Below, in pieces: positions 35,086-43,824 of a stretch of DNA of 64,000 bases. A program made the position numbers and the translations under genes. Position 1 is the stretch's first letter; the number at the start of each line of letters is the position of its first letter. The stretch lies in NCBI RefSeq assembly GCF_023701695.1, contig NZ_JAJOZC010000001.1, positions 5,889,894 through 5,953,893 on the forward strand, read 5' to 3'. Below the pieces are notes generated by a model. That model worked only from the letters and a program-made list of their open reading frames with translations. It made no database searches and had not been told where the DNA came from. This DNA is from Streptomyces sp. RKAG290. Its GTDB lineage: Bacteria; Actinomycetota; Actinomycetes; Streptomycetales; Streptomycetaceae.

Positions 35086-35201
35086 GGTGGAGCTCTCTTC
35101 GGGATCGGATCGGTGTGCGGCCCACCCTGCGGACCGGGCCTGCACCGAGGGTACCCAGCACCTCACCGACGGCCTGAGGGGCGCCTCGTACAGTGCTGTC
35201 C

Positions 35202-36302
35202 ATGAGTGATCACGAGGCGCCGCGGGTGCTGCATGTGAAGGGGCGGGTGCTCGTCGGTCCCGAGGAGGTCAGGGACGAGCTCTGGGCGGTCGACGGACGC
35301 ATCACGTACGAGCGGCCCGCCGGCGCGGACGGGGCGACGGTCGTCACCGGGTGGGCGCTGCCGGGCCTGGTCGACGCCCACTGCCACGTCGGGCTCGACC
35401 ACCACGGGGCCGTCGACCCGGCGACCACCGAGAAGCAGGCCGTCGACGACCGGGAGGCCGGTGCGCTGCTCCTGCGGGACGCGGGCTCGCCCGCCGACAC
35501 CCGGTGGATCGACGACCGGGAGGACCTGCCCAAGATCATCAGGGCCGGCCGGCACATCGCCAGGACTCGGCGGTACACCAGGAACTACGCGTACGAGATC
35601 GAGCCGGACGAACTGGTGGCCTACGTCGCGCAGGAGGCCCGCCGCGGCGACGGCTGGGTGAAGCTGGTCGGGGACTGGATCGACCGTGAGGTGGGCGATC
35701 TGACCGCGTGCTGGCCGCGCGAGGCGGCCGGGGCGGCCATCGCCGAGGCGCACCGGCTGGGCGCCCGGGTCACCGCGCACTGCTTCGCCGAGGACGCGCT
35801 GGCCGATCTCGTCGAGGCGGGGATCGACTGCGTCGAGCACGCGACGGGTCTCACCGAGGAGACCATCCCGCTCTTCGCGGAGCGCGGGGTCGCGATCGTC
35901 CCCACGCTGGTCAACATCGCCACCTTCCCCTCGCTGGCGCGGGGCGGTGACGCCAAGTACCCGCGCTGGTCGGCCCATATGCGCCGGCTGCACGAGCGCC
36001 GGTACGACACCGTGGGGGCCGCCCACGACGCCGGGGTGCCGATCTTCGTCGGCACCGACGCGGGCGGTGTGCTGGCCCACGGTCTGGTGGCCGACGAGGT
36101 CGCCGAACTCGTGAAGGCGGGTGTGCCGGCCCTGGACGCGCTGTCCGCGACGACCTGGCGGGCCCGGGAGTGGCTCGGCAGGCCGGGGCTGGAGGAGGGC
36201 GCCCCCGCCGACCTGGTGGTGTACGACGAGGACCCGCGGGCCGATGTGCGCGTGCTGGCCGCGCCGCGCCGGGTCGTGCTGAACGGGCGCGTGATCGGCT
36301 GA
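35202..36302 (+). CDS. Amidohydrolase family protein (imidazolonepropionase/prolidase-like)
   Basis: This 366-residue TIM-barrel metal hydrolase has the metal motif PGLVDAHCHVGLDHHG (HxH), a later His pair in VTAHCFAED and DCVEHATGL, and the catalytic Asp in FVGTDAGGVLAHG. The C-terminal beta-sandwich strand EGAPADLVVYDEDPRADVRV is typical. The family hydrolyses amide or cyclic imide bonds in small molecules; the substrate is unknown. The ATG at 35202 is preferred over the GTG at 35193. It diverges from the aminotransferase. Confidence 0.88.
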   Translation: MSDHEAPRVLHVKGRVLVGPEEVRDELWAVDGRITYERPAGADGATVVTGWALPGLVDAHCHVGLDHHGAVDPATTEKQAVDDREAGALLLRDAGSPADTRWIDDREDLPKIIRAGRHIARTRRYTRNYAYEIEPDELVAYVAQEARRGDGWVKLVGDWIDREVGDLTACWPREAAGAAIAEAHRLGARVTAHCFAEDALADLVEAGIDCVEHATGLTEETIPLFAERGVAIVPTLVNIATFPSLARGGDAKYPRWSAHMRRLHERRYDTVGAAHDAGVPIFVGTDAGGVLAHGLVADEVAELVKAGVPALDALSATTWRAREWLGRPGLEEGAPADLVVYDEDPRADVRVLAAPRRVVLNGRVIG

Positions 36303-36628
36303 CGGGTGCGGGTCCGGGGCCGCCGGTTGCACTGTGTTGACCGGCAGTTACCGGGAGTCGGCCCGCTCGTTGGACCACTTCTGCGGATGCTCCGGCGCGG
36401 TCAACCTTCGAGCCCCCGCGCTCAGTGAAACGGGTGAATTCAAGGAACGCGCGTGCCGGAATATTCGAATGTGTGCCCGGAAACCCCCCTTTGGAGTGAA
36501 CTCACCTCAGGTATCCGCCAGTTCACCCTCTGTGCGTAAAGATTCACGGAGTCGAGGCCACCGGTGCCCGCGATGTCCCCATTGGACGGCGCCGGTGGCT
36601 CCATGTCTCTTGTGGGGGTTCCACCATC
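36303..36628. other. 326-bp intergenic region before the LAETG protein
   Basis: No coding sequence is evident. A GTGAACT/AGTTCAC inverted repeat with a 17-base centre lies near 36496-36526. It is the most likely place for the promoter of the surface protein. Confidence 0.4.
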
Positions 36629-37750
36629 TTGAACAGCAACACCTTCCGCCTCGCCGCCCTGGCGGTCGCCGCCGCTCCCGTCGCCCTGCTGGTCGCCGTC
36701 CCGGCGCAGGCCGCCACCGCGACCACGGCCACCGGCGGCGGGAAGGCGAGCGCGGTAGTGCTCCGCACCGCACTCGACGTCTCGCTCCTGAACAAGACGA
36801 TCGACGTGCCGCTCAGGACCACGCTCAATGAGGTGCAGGCCCCGGCCAGCGCCGCGGAGACCGCACTCAGTGTGAAGCTCGACGGCGTCGACCGCGGCAA
36901 GCCGTTCGACGTGCTGCGTGCCGATGTGGCCATGGCGGACGCGACCGTGAGCAAGCGCCGGGCCGAGGGCCACAGCAATCTGGCCAGGGCGCGGGTGCAC
37001 CTGCCCGGTCTGCGGCTGCTCTCGCTGATCGAGGTGGAGCAGGTCACCTCCAAGGCGGTCTGCGAGGTGGGCCACAAGCCCGTCGCCGAGTCGAACGTCC
37101 TGGGGCACGTGAGGGTCCTGGGCAAGCGCGTCACGCTCACCGCCGGAGGCACCACGCAGGTCTCGGTCCCGGGGATCGGTGAGGTGACTCTCGACATCTC
37201 GAAGACGCACACCACCTCACGCACCGCGGCCGCTGCGGCACTGCGGCTGAAGGTCTCGGTGAACCCGCTCAAGCTGAACGTCGCGGATGTGCAGGGCGAG
37301 GTCACGCTCGCCGAGGCCACCTGCGAGACGCCGAAGGGGCACCGCCCGGGCGGGTCGGGCCACGGGGGCTCCAGTGGCGGCGGTTCGTCCGACGGGGGCT
37401 CCGACGGGGGCTCCGGTGACGGTGGTTCTTCCGCCGGGGGCTCCGACGGCGGTGGTTCCACCGACGGCGGTTCGAGCAGTGGTGGCTCGTCCGACGGCGG
37501 TTCCGGCAACGGTGGCTCGTCCGACGGCGGCAGCTCCGGCGACGGGGGTTCCACGGCCGGTGACTCCGGCTCCGCCGGCGGCGACGTGAAGCCGCAGACC
37601 GGGACCGATCAGGCCGCCGCGGCGCCCGATGCCGACCTCGCCGAGACGGGCAGCAGCTCCACCACGCCGTACGTCGCGGGTGGTGCGGCGCTCCTGCTGG
37701 CGGTCGGGGCCGGCGCCATGGTCGTGGCCCGGCGACGTGCGCAGGACTGA
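36629..37750 (+). CDS. LAETG-anchored surface protein (SCO1860 family)
   Basis: This 373-residue protein has a signal peptide (FRLAALAVAAAPVALLVAVPAQA) and a conserved beta-rich domain (residues 30-235). A low-complexity Gly/Ser/Asp linker of about 85 residues follows (residues 245-330). The cell-wall sorting signal is complete: LAETG, hydrophobic PYVAGGAALLLAVGAGAMVV, then RRR. LAxTG is the class E sortase motif of Streptomyces, so covalent wall attachment is expected. The start is a TTG at 36629 after GGGGG. The function of the domain is unknown. The gene is a regular neighbour of ect and cob genes in this genus, from memory. Confidence 0.88.
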   Translation: MNSNTFRLAALAVAAAPVALLVAVPAQAATATTATGGGKASAVVLRTALDVSLLNKTIDVPLRTTLNEVQAPASAAETALSVKLDGVDRGKPFDVLRADVAMADATVSKRRAEGHSNLARARVHLPGLRLLSLIEVEQVTSKAVCEVGHKPVAESNVLGHVRVLGKRVTLTAGGTTQVSVPGIGEVTLDISKTHTTSRTAAAAALRLKVSVNPLKLNVADVQGEVTLAEATCETPKGHRPGGSGHGGSSGGGSSDGGSDGGSGDGGSSAGGSDGGGSTDGGSSSGGSSDGGSGNGGSSDGGSSGDGGSTAGDSGSAGGDVKPQTGTDQAAAAPDADLAETGSSSTTPYVAGGAALLLAVGAGAMVVARRRAQD

Positions 37751-37808
37751 CGCCCGGGGGAGCGGTTCAGGGCCCGAGGGGGCGGCCGGGGGGCCGTAGG
37801 AAGAGGGG

Positions 37809-37852
37809 GAGCGGGGAGCGGTGTTCCGTGGGAGGAACGCCGCTCCCCGCTC
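37809..37852. terminator. Bidirectional hairpin terminator between convergent genes
   Basis: GAGCGGGGAGCGGTGTTCC pairs with GGAACGCCGCTCCCCGCTC with a single G-T wobble across a 6-base loop. It separates the convergent LAETG and cobC-like genes. Confidence 0.88.
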
Positions 37853-37879
37853 GTGGAAGAAACCTGACGGACGGGACCG

Positions 37880-38983
37880 TCACCGGCTGACCGCGCTCAG
37901 CGCCTGGAGAGCCTGGTCGAGCACCTGCAGAAAGCGGTTGGTCGTCGTACGGTCGCGCACGGCCAGCCGAAGCCAGTCGGTGCCGAGCCCCGGGAACGTG
38001 TCACCGCGCCGGGCCGCGAAACCCAGCATCCGCAGCCGCTCCCGTATCTCGGCGGCCCGCTCCAGCCGGACCAGGACGAACGATCCCTGGGCCGGCTCCA
38101 CGACCTGTATCTCGGTGAACTCGCGCAGTCCCGCGACCAGATGGGCCCGGTCCACCGCGATGCGGTCCGCCGCGGCGGCCGCCTCGGCCAGCGCCCGCGG
38201 CTCCATGCACGCCTCGGCGGCCGTCAGCGCCGGCGCCGAGACCGGCCACAGCGGCTGCGCCTGTGCCAGTCGGCACACGGTCTCCGGCGCGGCCGTGACG
38301 TAACCGATCCGCAGCCCCGCGAGTCCCCAGGTCTTGGTGAGGCTGCGCAGGACGACGAGCCCGGGGACATCCGTCCGGCCGCACAGCGCCTCCTGCTCAC
38401 CGGGCACCGCGTCCATGAACGCCTCGTCGACCACCAGCGTCCGCCCGGGGCGCGCCAGTTGCTCCAGCACGGCCGCGGGATGCAGCACGGACGTCGGGTT
38501 GGTCGGATTGCCGACCACCACTAGGTCCGCGTCCGCCGGAACGGCGTCCGGATCCAGCCGGAAGCCGTCCTCGGCCCGCAGCACCACCCGGCCCACCTCG
38601 TGCCCGGCCGCACGCAGGGCGGCCTCGGGCTCGGTGAACTGCGGATGGACCACGACCGGACGCCGGACCGGCAGGGCCCGCGCGATCAGCACGAACGCCT
38701 CCGCCGCACCCGCGGTCAACAGGACCCGTTCGGGCGGCAGTCCGTGCCGGGCGGCGACCGCCGCACGCGCCGGACGCCCGTCCGGGTAGGCGGCGAGCGA
38801 GCCCAGCGACGCGGCAATCCGCTCCTTCAGCCAGGCCGGCGGGGTACCGGCCCGTACGTTGACGGCGAGATCGGTCAGATCCCGGCCCCGTCCCCGTATC
38901 TCCGCGTCACCGTGATGCCGCAGATCGTGCGCGCCCGCGCCTGTCGCGTCGGGGCGTTCAGTGGGAGTGTGCATGACCGCCAT
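37880..38983 (-). CDS. cobC: Threonine-phosphate decarboxylase-like PLP protein of cobalamin synthesis
   Basis: This 367-residue class I/II aminotransferase-fold protein of the Rv2231c/CobC group has the PLP lysine in SLTKTWGLAGLRIGY, the Asn/Asp network in VVVGNPTNPTSVLHP and VVDEAFMDAVPGE. CobD/CobC-type enzymes make or handle (R)-1-amino-2-propanol phosphate for the nucleotide loop of cobalamin. Location next to cbiX supports this role. The start overlaps the end of cbiX by 26 bases (ATG 38983; ATG 38974 is possible). It is the last gene of the minus-strand block. Confidence 0.85.
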   Translation of the reverse strand: MAVMHTPTERPDATGAGAHDLRHHGDAEIRGRGRDLTDLAVNVRAGTPPAWLKERIAASLGSLAAYPDGRPARAAVAARHGLPPERVLLTAGAAEAFVLIARALPVRRPVVVHPQFTEPEAALRAAGHEVGRVVLRAEDGFRLDPDAVPADADLVVVGNPTNPTSVLHPAAVLEQLARPGRTLVVDEAFMDAVPGEQEALCGRTDVPGLVVLRSLTKTWGLAGLRIGYVTAAPETVCRLAQAQPLWPVSAPALTAAEACMEPRALAEAAAAADRIAVDRAHLVAGLREFTEIQVVEPAQGSFVLVRLERAAEIRERLRMLGFAARRGDTFPGLGTDWLRLAVRDRTTTNRFLQVLDQALQALSAVSR

Positions 38984-39869
38984 GGTGGGGGTGGTGGTGA
39001 TGGCCGTCGTCGTCAGGGTGGAAGTGCGGCTGCTGCGGCAGTCCCACCTTGTCCTCGAAGCCCGGCAGTGCGATCCGGTACACGCAAGAGTCGCAGTTCA
39101 TCCGCAGATCGCCCTTGACGGCCTCCCGGTAGCGCTCCATGACCAGATCGAGCAGTTCCTCCGCGGCGCCGATCACCTCGGCCGACCGGACATCCAGCTC
39201 CGGATGGGCGGCGGCCCACTCGCCGGTCTGGTGACGCACCCGGTCCGGCAGGATGCCGGTGAAGAGGAAGTACGGCAGGACGACTATGCGCCCCGCACCC
39301 AGCTTCACGCAACGGTCCAGACCCGACGGCACATCGGGGGCGGCCAGCGAGACGAAAGCCGTCTCCACACCCGCGTAGCCACGGCCCTCCCAGAACAGCC
39401 GCGCCGCCTTGTACACCTCGGCGTTGGCATCCGGGTCCGTGGAGCCGCGCCCGACCAGCAGCACCGTCACCTCGGAGCGGTCGGTGTCGCCCAGCACCTC
39501 CTCGACCCGCCGCTCCAGCACCCTCAGCAGTGCCGGGTGCGGGCCCAGCGGACGCCCGTAGGTGTACGAGGTGCCGGGGTGGCGCTCCTTCTCCCGGGTC
39601 AGCGCCGCCGGAATGTCGCCCTTGGCGTGCCCTGCCGACACCAGCATCAGCGGGACGGCGGCGAAGTGCTTGACGCCCTGCTCGACGAGCTCGGTCACCG
39701 CGTCACCGAGCGGCGGCGGCGACAGCTCGATGAAGCCGCCCGCCACGGGCAGTTGCGGGTTGCGGGCGCCGAGCTCGGCCACGAAGGCACGGAAGGCGGC
39801 GGCCCCGCCCTCGTCCCGGGTGCCGTGGCCGGCGATCAGCAGTGCGGGCTGGGCGGACGGGGTGTTCAC
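38958..39869 (-). CDS. cbiX: Sirohydrochlorin cobaltochelatase, long form
   Basis: This 303-residue two-half chelatase has N-terminal ALLIAGHGTRDEGG and VPLMLVSAGHAKGDIP, whose histidines bind and insert Co(II) into sirohydrochlorin. The second half repeats the fold (VLLVGRGSTDPDANAEVYK). A C-terminal MNCDSCVYR (MxCxxC) precedes a very His-rich tail (HFHPDDDGHHHHPHHGGHAH), as in long CbiX proteins thought to carry an Fe-S cluster and store metal. The GTG at 39869 follows GAGGAGAA. Longer starts lack a ribosome site. Confidence 0.93.
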   Translation of the reverse strand: MNTPSAQPALLIAGHGTRDEGGAAAFRAFVAELGARNPQLPVAGGFIELSPPPLGDAVTELVEQGVKHFAAVPLMLVSAGHAKGDIPAALTREKERHPGTSYTYGRPLGPHPALLRVLERRVEEVLGDTDRSEVTVLLVGRGSTDPDANAEVYKAARLFWEGRGYAGVETAFVSLAAPDVPSGLDRCVKLGAGRIVVLPYFLFTGILPDRVRHQTGEWAAAHPELDVRSAEVIGAAEELLDLVMERYREAVKGDLRMNCDSCVYRIALPGFEDKVGLPQQPHFHPDDDGHHHHPHHGGHAHSH

Positions 39870-39919
39870 AGGTTCTCCTCGGTGTTCATGGGGGGTGCGA
39901 TGCGGGCCGGCGGGGCTGT

Positions 39920-41635
39920 TCACCGGGCCGCCTCGTCGGCCGTGGCCGACTGCCAGCGGTAGCCGCGCGGGGTGACCATGCGGCCCGCGATCTCACGGGT
40001 GGCCGTGTTGCCCACCGTCACGACGGTCATCATGTCGACCGTCCCCGGGTCCAGCGCCGCCAACGACGTCACCCGGCTGCTCTCGTCGGGGCGCGAGGCG
40101 TTGCGCACGACCCCGACCGGGGTGGCCGGTTCCCGGTGCCCGGCCAGGATCGACAGCGCCTTCGGGAGTTGCCAGTCGCGGCCCCGGCTGCGCGGGTTGT
40201 AGAACGTCACGATGATGTCGGCCTCGGCCGCGGCTCGCACCCGGCGCTCGATGACCTCCCACGGCGTGTGCAGGTCGGAGAGGCTGATCGAGACGTGGTC
40301 GTGGCCCAGCGGGGCGCCCAGGATCGCGGCCGCCGCGAGCGCGGCCGTCACCCCCGGCACGCCCACCACGTCGATGTCGGCGCCGGCTTCGGCGAGCGCG
40401 GGCGAGGCCATCGCGTACACGCCGGCGTCCCCGCTGCCGATCAGTGCGACGGCATGCCCCTTGCGCGCCTCGGCGACCGCGGTACGGGCCCGCTCCTCCT
40501 CGGCGCCGAGCCCCGACTCCAGGATCGTGGTGCCCGGCCGCAGCAGGTCCCTGATCTGGTCGACGTACTGGTCGAGCCCGACCAGCACCGAGGCCCGCCG
40601 CAGCTCCTCGCGGGCGCGCGGCGTCAGCAGGTCGCGGGCCCCGGGCCCGAGCCCGACGACGGCGAGGCGCCCGCGCACCGCCCGGCGGACCACCGCGCAG
40701 GTGGCCATCGCCGCGCGCCCCTCGGGCTGCGACTTCCGCTTCGGCACGAGGAGTTCACCGCCTCCGGCGAGCGCGGCGGCCTCCGCCACCGAGGGCGTGC
40801 CGACGGCGGCGAGCGGCGCGTTCGAGGGGTGCGGCACTTCGATGCGGGCCAGCGCGTCGGCCGGGTACGTACGCAACGGCACGCCGAGCCGGGCGGCGGC
40901 GGCCACGATCCCCGGCTCCTGCGCCTTCGCGTCGACGGTCGCCAGCTCCGCGATGCTCAGCGGGGAGAGCCCGGCACCCGCCAGGGCGTCCCGGACCAGC
41001 CCGAGCACCTCGTCCTCGGGCGCGCCCTTGGACGCGCCGACCCCGACGACGAGCGAGGCGGGGCGCAACACGGCTTCCTGCGGCCCGAGTTCCAGCACCG
41101 TGTCGGTGAGGTGCAGCACGGCCGGGCCCGCGACATCGGGGCCCACGTTCGGCGGCAGCGCGGGCAACGGCCATGCCGCGTCCGCCCGCAGCACCACCGG
41201 GGCACCGTCGAGCATCGCCCGGGACACCCCCGCGACATCCCCCTCCACGGGGAGCCCCAGCATGTCCAGACCGGGCACGCCCACCGCGTCCGTCGCCGTC
41301 GTCACGACCGGCGTCGCGCCCAGCACCTCACCGACCGCCACCGCCAGGGCGTTCGCCCCGCCGCCGTGGCCGCCGAGCAGCGCCACCGCATGGCGCCCCG
41401 CCTCGTCGACGCAGACGACGCCCGGGTCCGCCGCCTTGTCCACCAGCAGCGGTGCGACCAGGCGCACCACGGCCCCGGTGGCCAGGAAGCACACCAGCTG
41501 CTCGCACTCGGCGAACGCCCGCTGCACGGCCTCGCGCACCGGGCCGTCGTAGACCACGGCGCGGCCGGGCCAGGCCGCGGCCAGCCGGTCGCGGGCGACG
41601 GCGCCCGCCGCCGTCGCGGAGATCAGGCCGATCAC
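39920..41635 (-). CDS. cobJ: CbiG-CobJ fusion: cobalt-precorrin-5A hydrolase and precorrin-3B C17-methyltransferase
   Basis: This 571-residue bifunctional protein has a CbiG-like N-terminal half (IGLISATAAGAVARDRL, LLGGHGGGANALAVAVGEVLG, then the C-terminal CbiG module VVGVGASKGAPEDEVLGLV). From about residue 325 a tetrapyrrole methylase domain follows (LAVVGLGPGARDLLTPRARE, ALIGSGDAGVYAMASPALAE, VGNTATREIAGRMVTPRGY) of the CobJ/CbiH type. It would contract the corrin ring and remove the C2 fragment using SAM. It overlaps cobL by four bases. Confidence 0.93.
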   Translation of the reverse strand: MIGLISATAAGAVARDRLAAAWPGRAVVYDGPVREAVQRAFAECEQLVCFLATGAVVRLVAPLLVDKAADPGVVCVDEAGRHAVALLGGHGGGANALAVAVGEVLGATPVVTTATDAVGVPGLDMLGLPVEGDVAGVSRAMLDGAPVVLRADAAWPLPALPPNVGPDVAGPAVLHLTDTVLELGPQEAVLRPASLVVGVGASKGAPEDEVLGLVRDALAGAGLSPLSIAELATVDAKAQEPGIVAAAARLGVPLRTYPADALARIEVPHPSNAPLAAVGTPSVAEAAALAGGGELLVPKRKSQPEGRAAMATCAVVRRAVRGRLAVVGLGPGARDLLTPRAREELRRASVLVGLDQYVDQIRDLLRPGTTILESGLGAEEERARTAVAEARKGHAVALIGSGDAGVYAMASPALAEAGADIDVVGVPGVTAALAAAAILGAPLGHDHVSISLSDLHTPWEVIERRVRAAAEADIIVTFYNPRSRGRDWQLPKALSILAGHREPATPVGVVRNASRPDESSRVTSLAALDPGTVDMMTVVTVGNTATREIAGRMVTPRGYRWQSATADEAAR

Positions 41636-42888
41636 TGGGTTGCTCCTTCACTTGCACGAACCGCGGGGCGGGTGCCCCACAGCAGAAAGACCGGATTGGC
41701 CGCGGCGAGCCGGGTCACCTCACCGGGCAGCGGCGCCAGCCGGGAGGACTGCAGCAGCACCCCCTCGGGCGCGAACCCGGCAGCGGTCAGGGCCGACCGG
41801 ACCTGCGGCACCCGGTCCAGGGCCGCCACCGTGACCACCACGGCCCGCCGCGCCCGCCGCGCGCACGCGGTCACTATCGCGGGCAGCTCACTGCCACCGC
41901 CCCCGATGAACACCGCGTCCGGGTCGGCCAGATCGGACAGCACGGTCGGCGCGGCCCCGCGCACCGCCCGGACGTACACCCCGTGCGCGGCCGCGTTCGC
42001 CCGGATCCGCTCTACCCCGTCGGCGGTCTTCTCGACGGCGACGGCGGCGGCCCCGAGCCGAGCGCACTCCACCGCGACCGATCCCGACCCGGCACCGATG
42101 TCCCACACCAGGTCACCGGTGCGCGGCCCGAGCCGGGCAAGGGCCAGCGCCCGCACCTCGAACTTGGTGATCATCGAGTCGCGGTGCTCGAACTCGGCCT
42201 CGTCCAGCGCCCACCCGGCCGGACCGGTGGCCGCCCCCGCCACCGTCCGTACCGGCGACAGCATCCGCGACTCGTCCAGGCACAGCACCACGCTCACCGG
42301 ATCCGGCCAGTCGCGGGCCGCCGCCTCCCGGGGCGTCAGCCGCTCGACGCGCTCGTGCACCGGGTCCCCGAGCGCGGTCGCGACGACCAGGGTCCGCTCC
42401 TCGCACCGGTACAGCAGCCCGGCCGCCAGTTCGGCAGGCCCGGCGCCGGGCCCGGTCAGCACCGCGACCTTGGGGTGCGCGAAACACACGTTCACCGCGG
42501 TCCGCGGATCGCGCCCGTGCGCGCTGACCACCACCGCGTCGTCCCACGGCACCCCCAGCCGGGCGAACGCGACGGCGATCGACGGCGCCCCCGGCCGCAC
42601 GTCGAGCGCCGCCGGCCCGAACCGCTCCGCCAGCGCCCGCACGATCCCGAAGAACCCCGGATCGCCGGAGGCCAGCACCACCACCCGGGCCCCGTCCTCG
42701 TCGAAGTGCTCACCGATCCGGTCGAGGGCCGGGGCCAGCGGCCCCAGCACCACCCGCCCGGCCCGCTCCGGGAGCGCCGCGCCGTCCAGATGGCGCCGCG
42801 CGCCGACCACCAGCGTGGCGCCGTCCAGAGCCGCCCGTGCGCCGGGGCCGAGCGGTTCCCCCGTCCCCGTACCGAAGACCCGGATCAC
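41632..42888 (-). CDS. cobL: Precorrin-6Y C5,15-methyltransferase (decarboxylating)
   Basis: This 418-residue bifunctional enzyme has an N-terminal CbiE-type tetrapyrrole methylase domain (VLASGDPGFFGIVRALAERF, VVSAHGRDPRTAVN). The C-terminal CbiT-type Rossmann methyltransferase carries LVWDIGAGSGSVAVECARLG as the SAM-binding loop and AVFIGGGGSELPAIV. It methylates C5 and C15 and decarboxylates the C12 acetate. The GTG at 42888 overlaps the cobM stop by four bases, so the two are coupled. Longer frames lead into cobM. Confidence 0.95.
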   Translation of the reverse strand: MIRVFGTGTGEPLGPGARAALDGATLVVGARRHLDGAALPERAGRVVLGPLAPALDRIGEHFDEDGARVVVLASGDPGFFGIVRALAERFGPAALDVRPGAPSIAVAFARLGVPWDDAVVVSAHGRDPRTAVNVCFAHPKVAVLTGPGAGPAELAAGLLYRCEERTLVVATALGDPVHERVERLTPREAAARDWPDPVSVVLCLDESRMLSPVRTVAGAATGPAGWALDEAEFEHRDSMITKFEVRALALARLGPRTGDLVWDIGAGSGSVAVECARLGAAAVAVEKTADGVERIRANAAAHGVYVRAVRGAAPTVLSDLADPDAVFIGGGGSELPAIVTACARRARRAVVVTVAALDRVPQVRSALTAAGFAPEGVLLQSSRLAPLPGEVTRLAAANPVFLLWGTRPAVRASEGATQ

Positions 42889-43733
42889 GAGCCCGACCGC
42901 TGGGCACGCAGCTCGGCCCGCGCCGCCTTGTCGGCCTTGCGGTAACCGTGGAAGTGACCCGGGTGGTAGAGGTGCGAACGCGTGCCCGACGCCGACAGGG
43001 CGGGGCCGACCAGGAAGAGCGTGTGCTTCCAGAGCTTGTGCTCCTTGACCGTCTCCTCCAGGGTCTCGATCGTGCAGTGCAGGATCAGCTCCTCCGGCCA
43101 TGTCGCCTGGTACGCGATCACGACGGGCGTCGAGGTCGGGTAGCCGCCCTCCAGCAGTTCCTGCGTCAGCTGACCGGACCGGGCCGCCGACAGGAAGAGC
43201 GCCATCGTCGTGCCGTGCCGCGCGAACTCGCGCACGTCCTCACCCGCGGGCATCGGTGTCTTGCCGCCGCCCAGCCGGGTCAGGATCACCGACTGCGCCA
43301 CCTCCGGAATGGTCAGCTCGCGCTGCACGATCGCCGCGACCGCCGAGAACGACGAGACGCCGGGCACGATCTCCACCGCGACACCCAGCTCGCCGCACCG
43401 GTCGACCTGCTCCTGCGTGCCGCCCCACAGCGCCGGATCACCGGAGTGGATACGGGCCACCTTCAGCCCCTCGTCCGCCGCCCGCCGGTACACATCGACC
43501 ACCTGCTCCAGGGACATCTGCGCCGAGTCGAGGATCTCGGCACCCTCCCGGGCGTGATCGAGGACCTCCGCCTGCACCAGGCTCGCGGCCCAGATGACGA
43601 TGTCGGCGTCCGCGATGGCCCGCGCCGCCCGGAAGGTCAGCAGGTCGGCGGCGCCGGGGCCGGCACCGACGAACGTCACGGTGCCGCGGGTGGGGGCGGC
43701 GACTGCGCCGGCTGCGTCGGCTGCTTCGGACAT
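42885..43733 (-). CDS. cobM: Precorrin-4 C11-methyltransferase
   Basis: This 282-residue single-domain tetrapyrrole methylase has the family GTVTFVGAGPGAADLLTFR start, ARIHSGDPALWGGTQEQV as the SAM site, and VPGVSSFSAVAAIVQRELTI. It adds the C11 methyl group during corrin synthesis. It is the first gene of the cobM-cobL-cobJ-cbiX-cobC run and diverges from the ZIP transporter gene 91 bases away. No riboswitch is seen in this gap. Confidence 0.95.
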   Translation of the reverse strand: MSEAADAAGAVAAPTRGTVTFVGAGPGAADLLTFRAARAIADADIVIWAASLVQAEVLDHAREGAEILDSAQMSLEQVVDVYRRAADEGLKVARIHSGDPALWGGTQEQVDRCGELGVAVEIVPGVSSFSAVAAIVQRELTIPEVAQSVILTRLGGGKTPMPAGEDVREFARHGTTMALFLSAARSGQLTQELLEGGYPTSTPVVIAYQATWPEELILHCTIETLEETVKEHKLWKHTLFLVGPALSASGTRSHLYHPGHFHGYRKADKAARAELRAQRSGS

Positions 43734-43824
43734 GGGACGGGTCCTTTCGGGGACGGAGAGAGTGGGATACGACGGTGCGCGCCCTGAGATGCGCGCACCG
43801 GGGTCAATCGGCTAGCAAGAGCCC

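Noticed and set aside
37370..37590. Possible CRISPR or minisatellite array
   Set aside because: The repeated pattern is codon-level Gly/Ser/Asp repetition in the linker of the LAETG protein. There are no conserved repeats with unique spacers.
39842..43048. A 1068-codon open frame on the plus strand through the cobalamin genes
   Set aside because: It is the shadow of cbiX, cobJ, cobL and cobM, and is Arg/Pro/Ser-rich without recognisable motifs.
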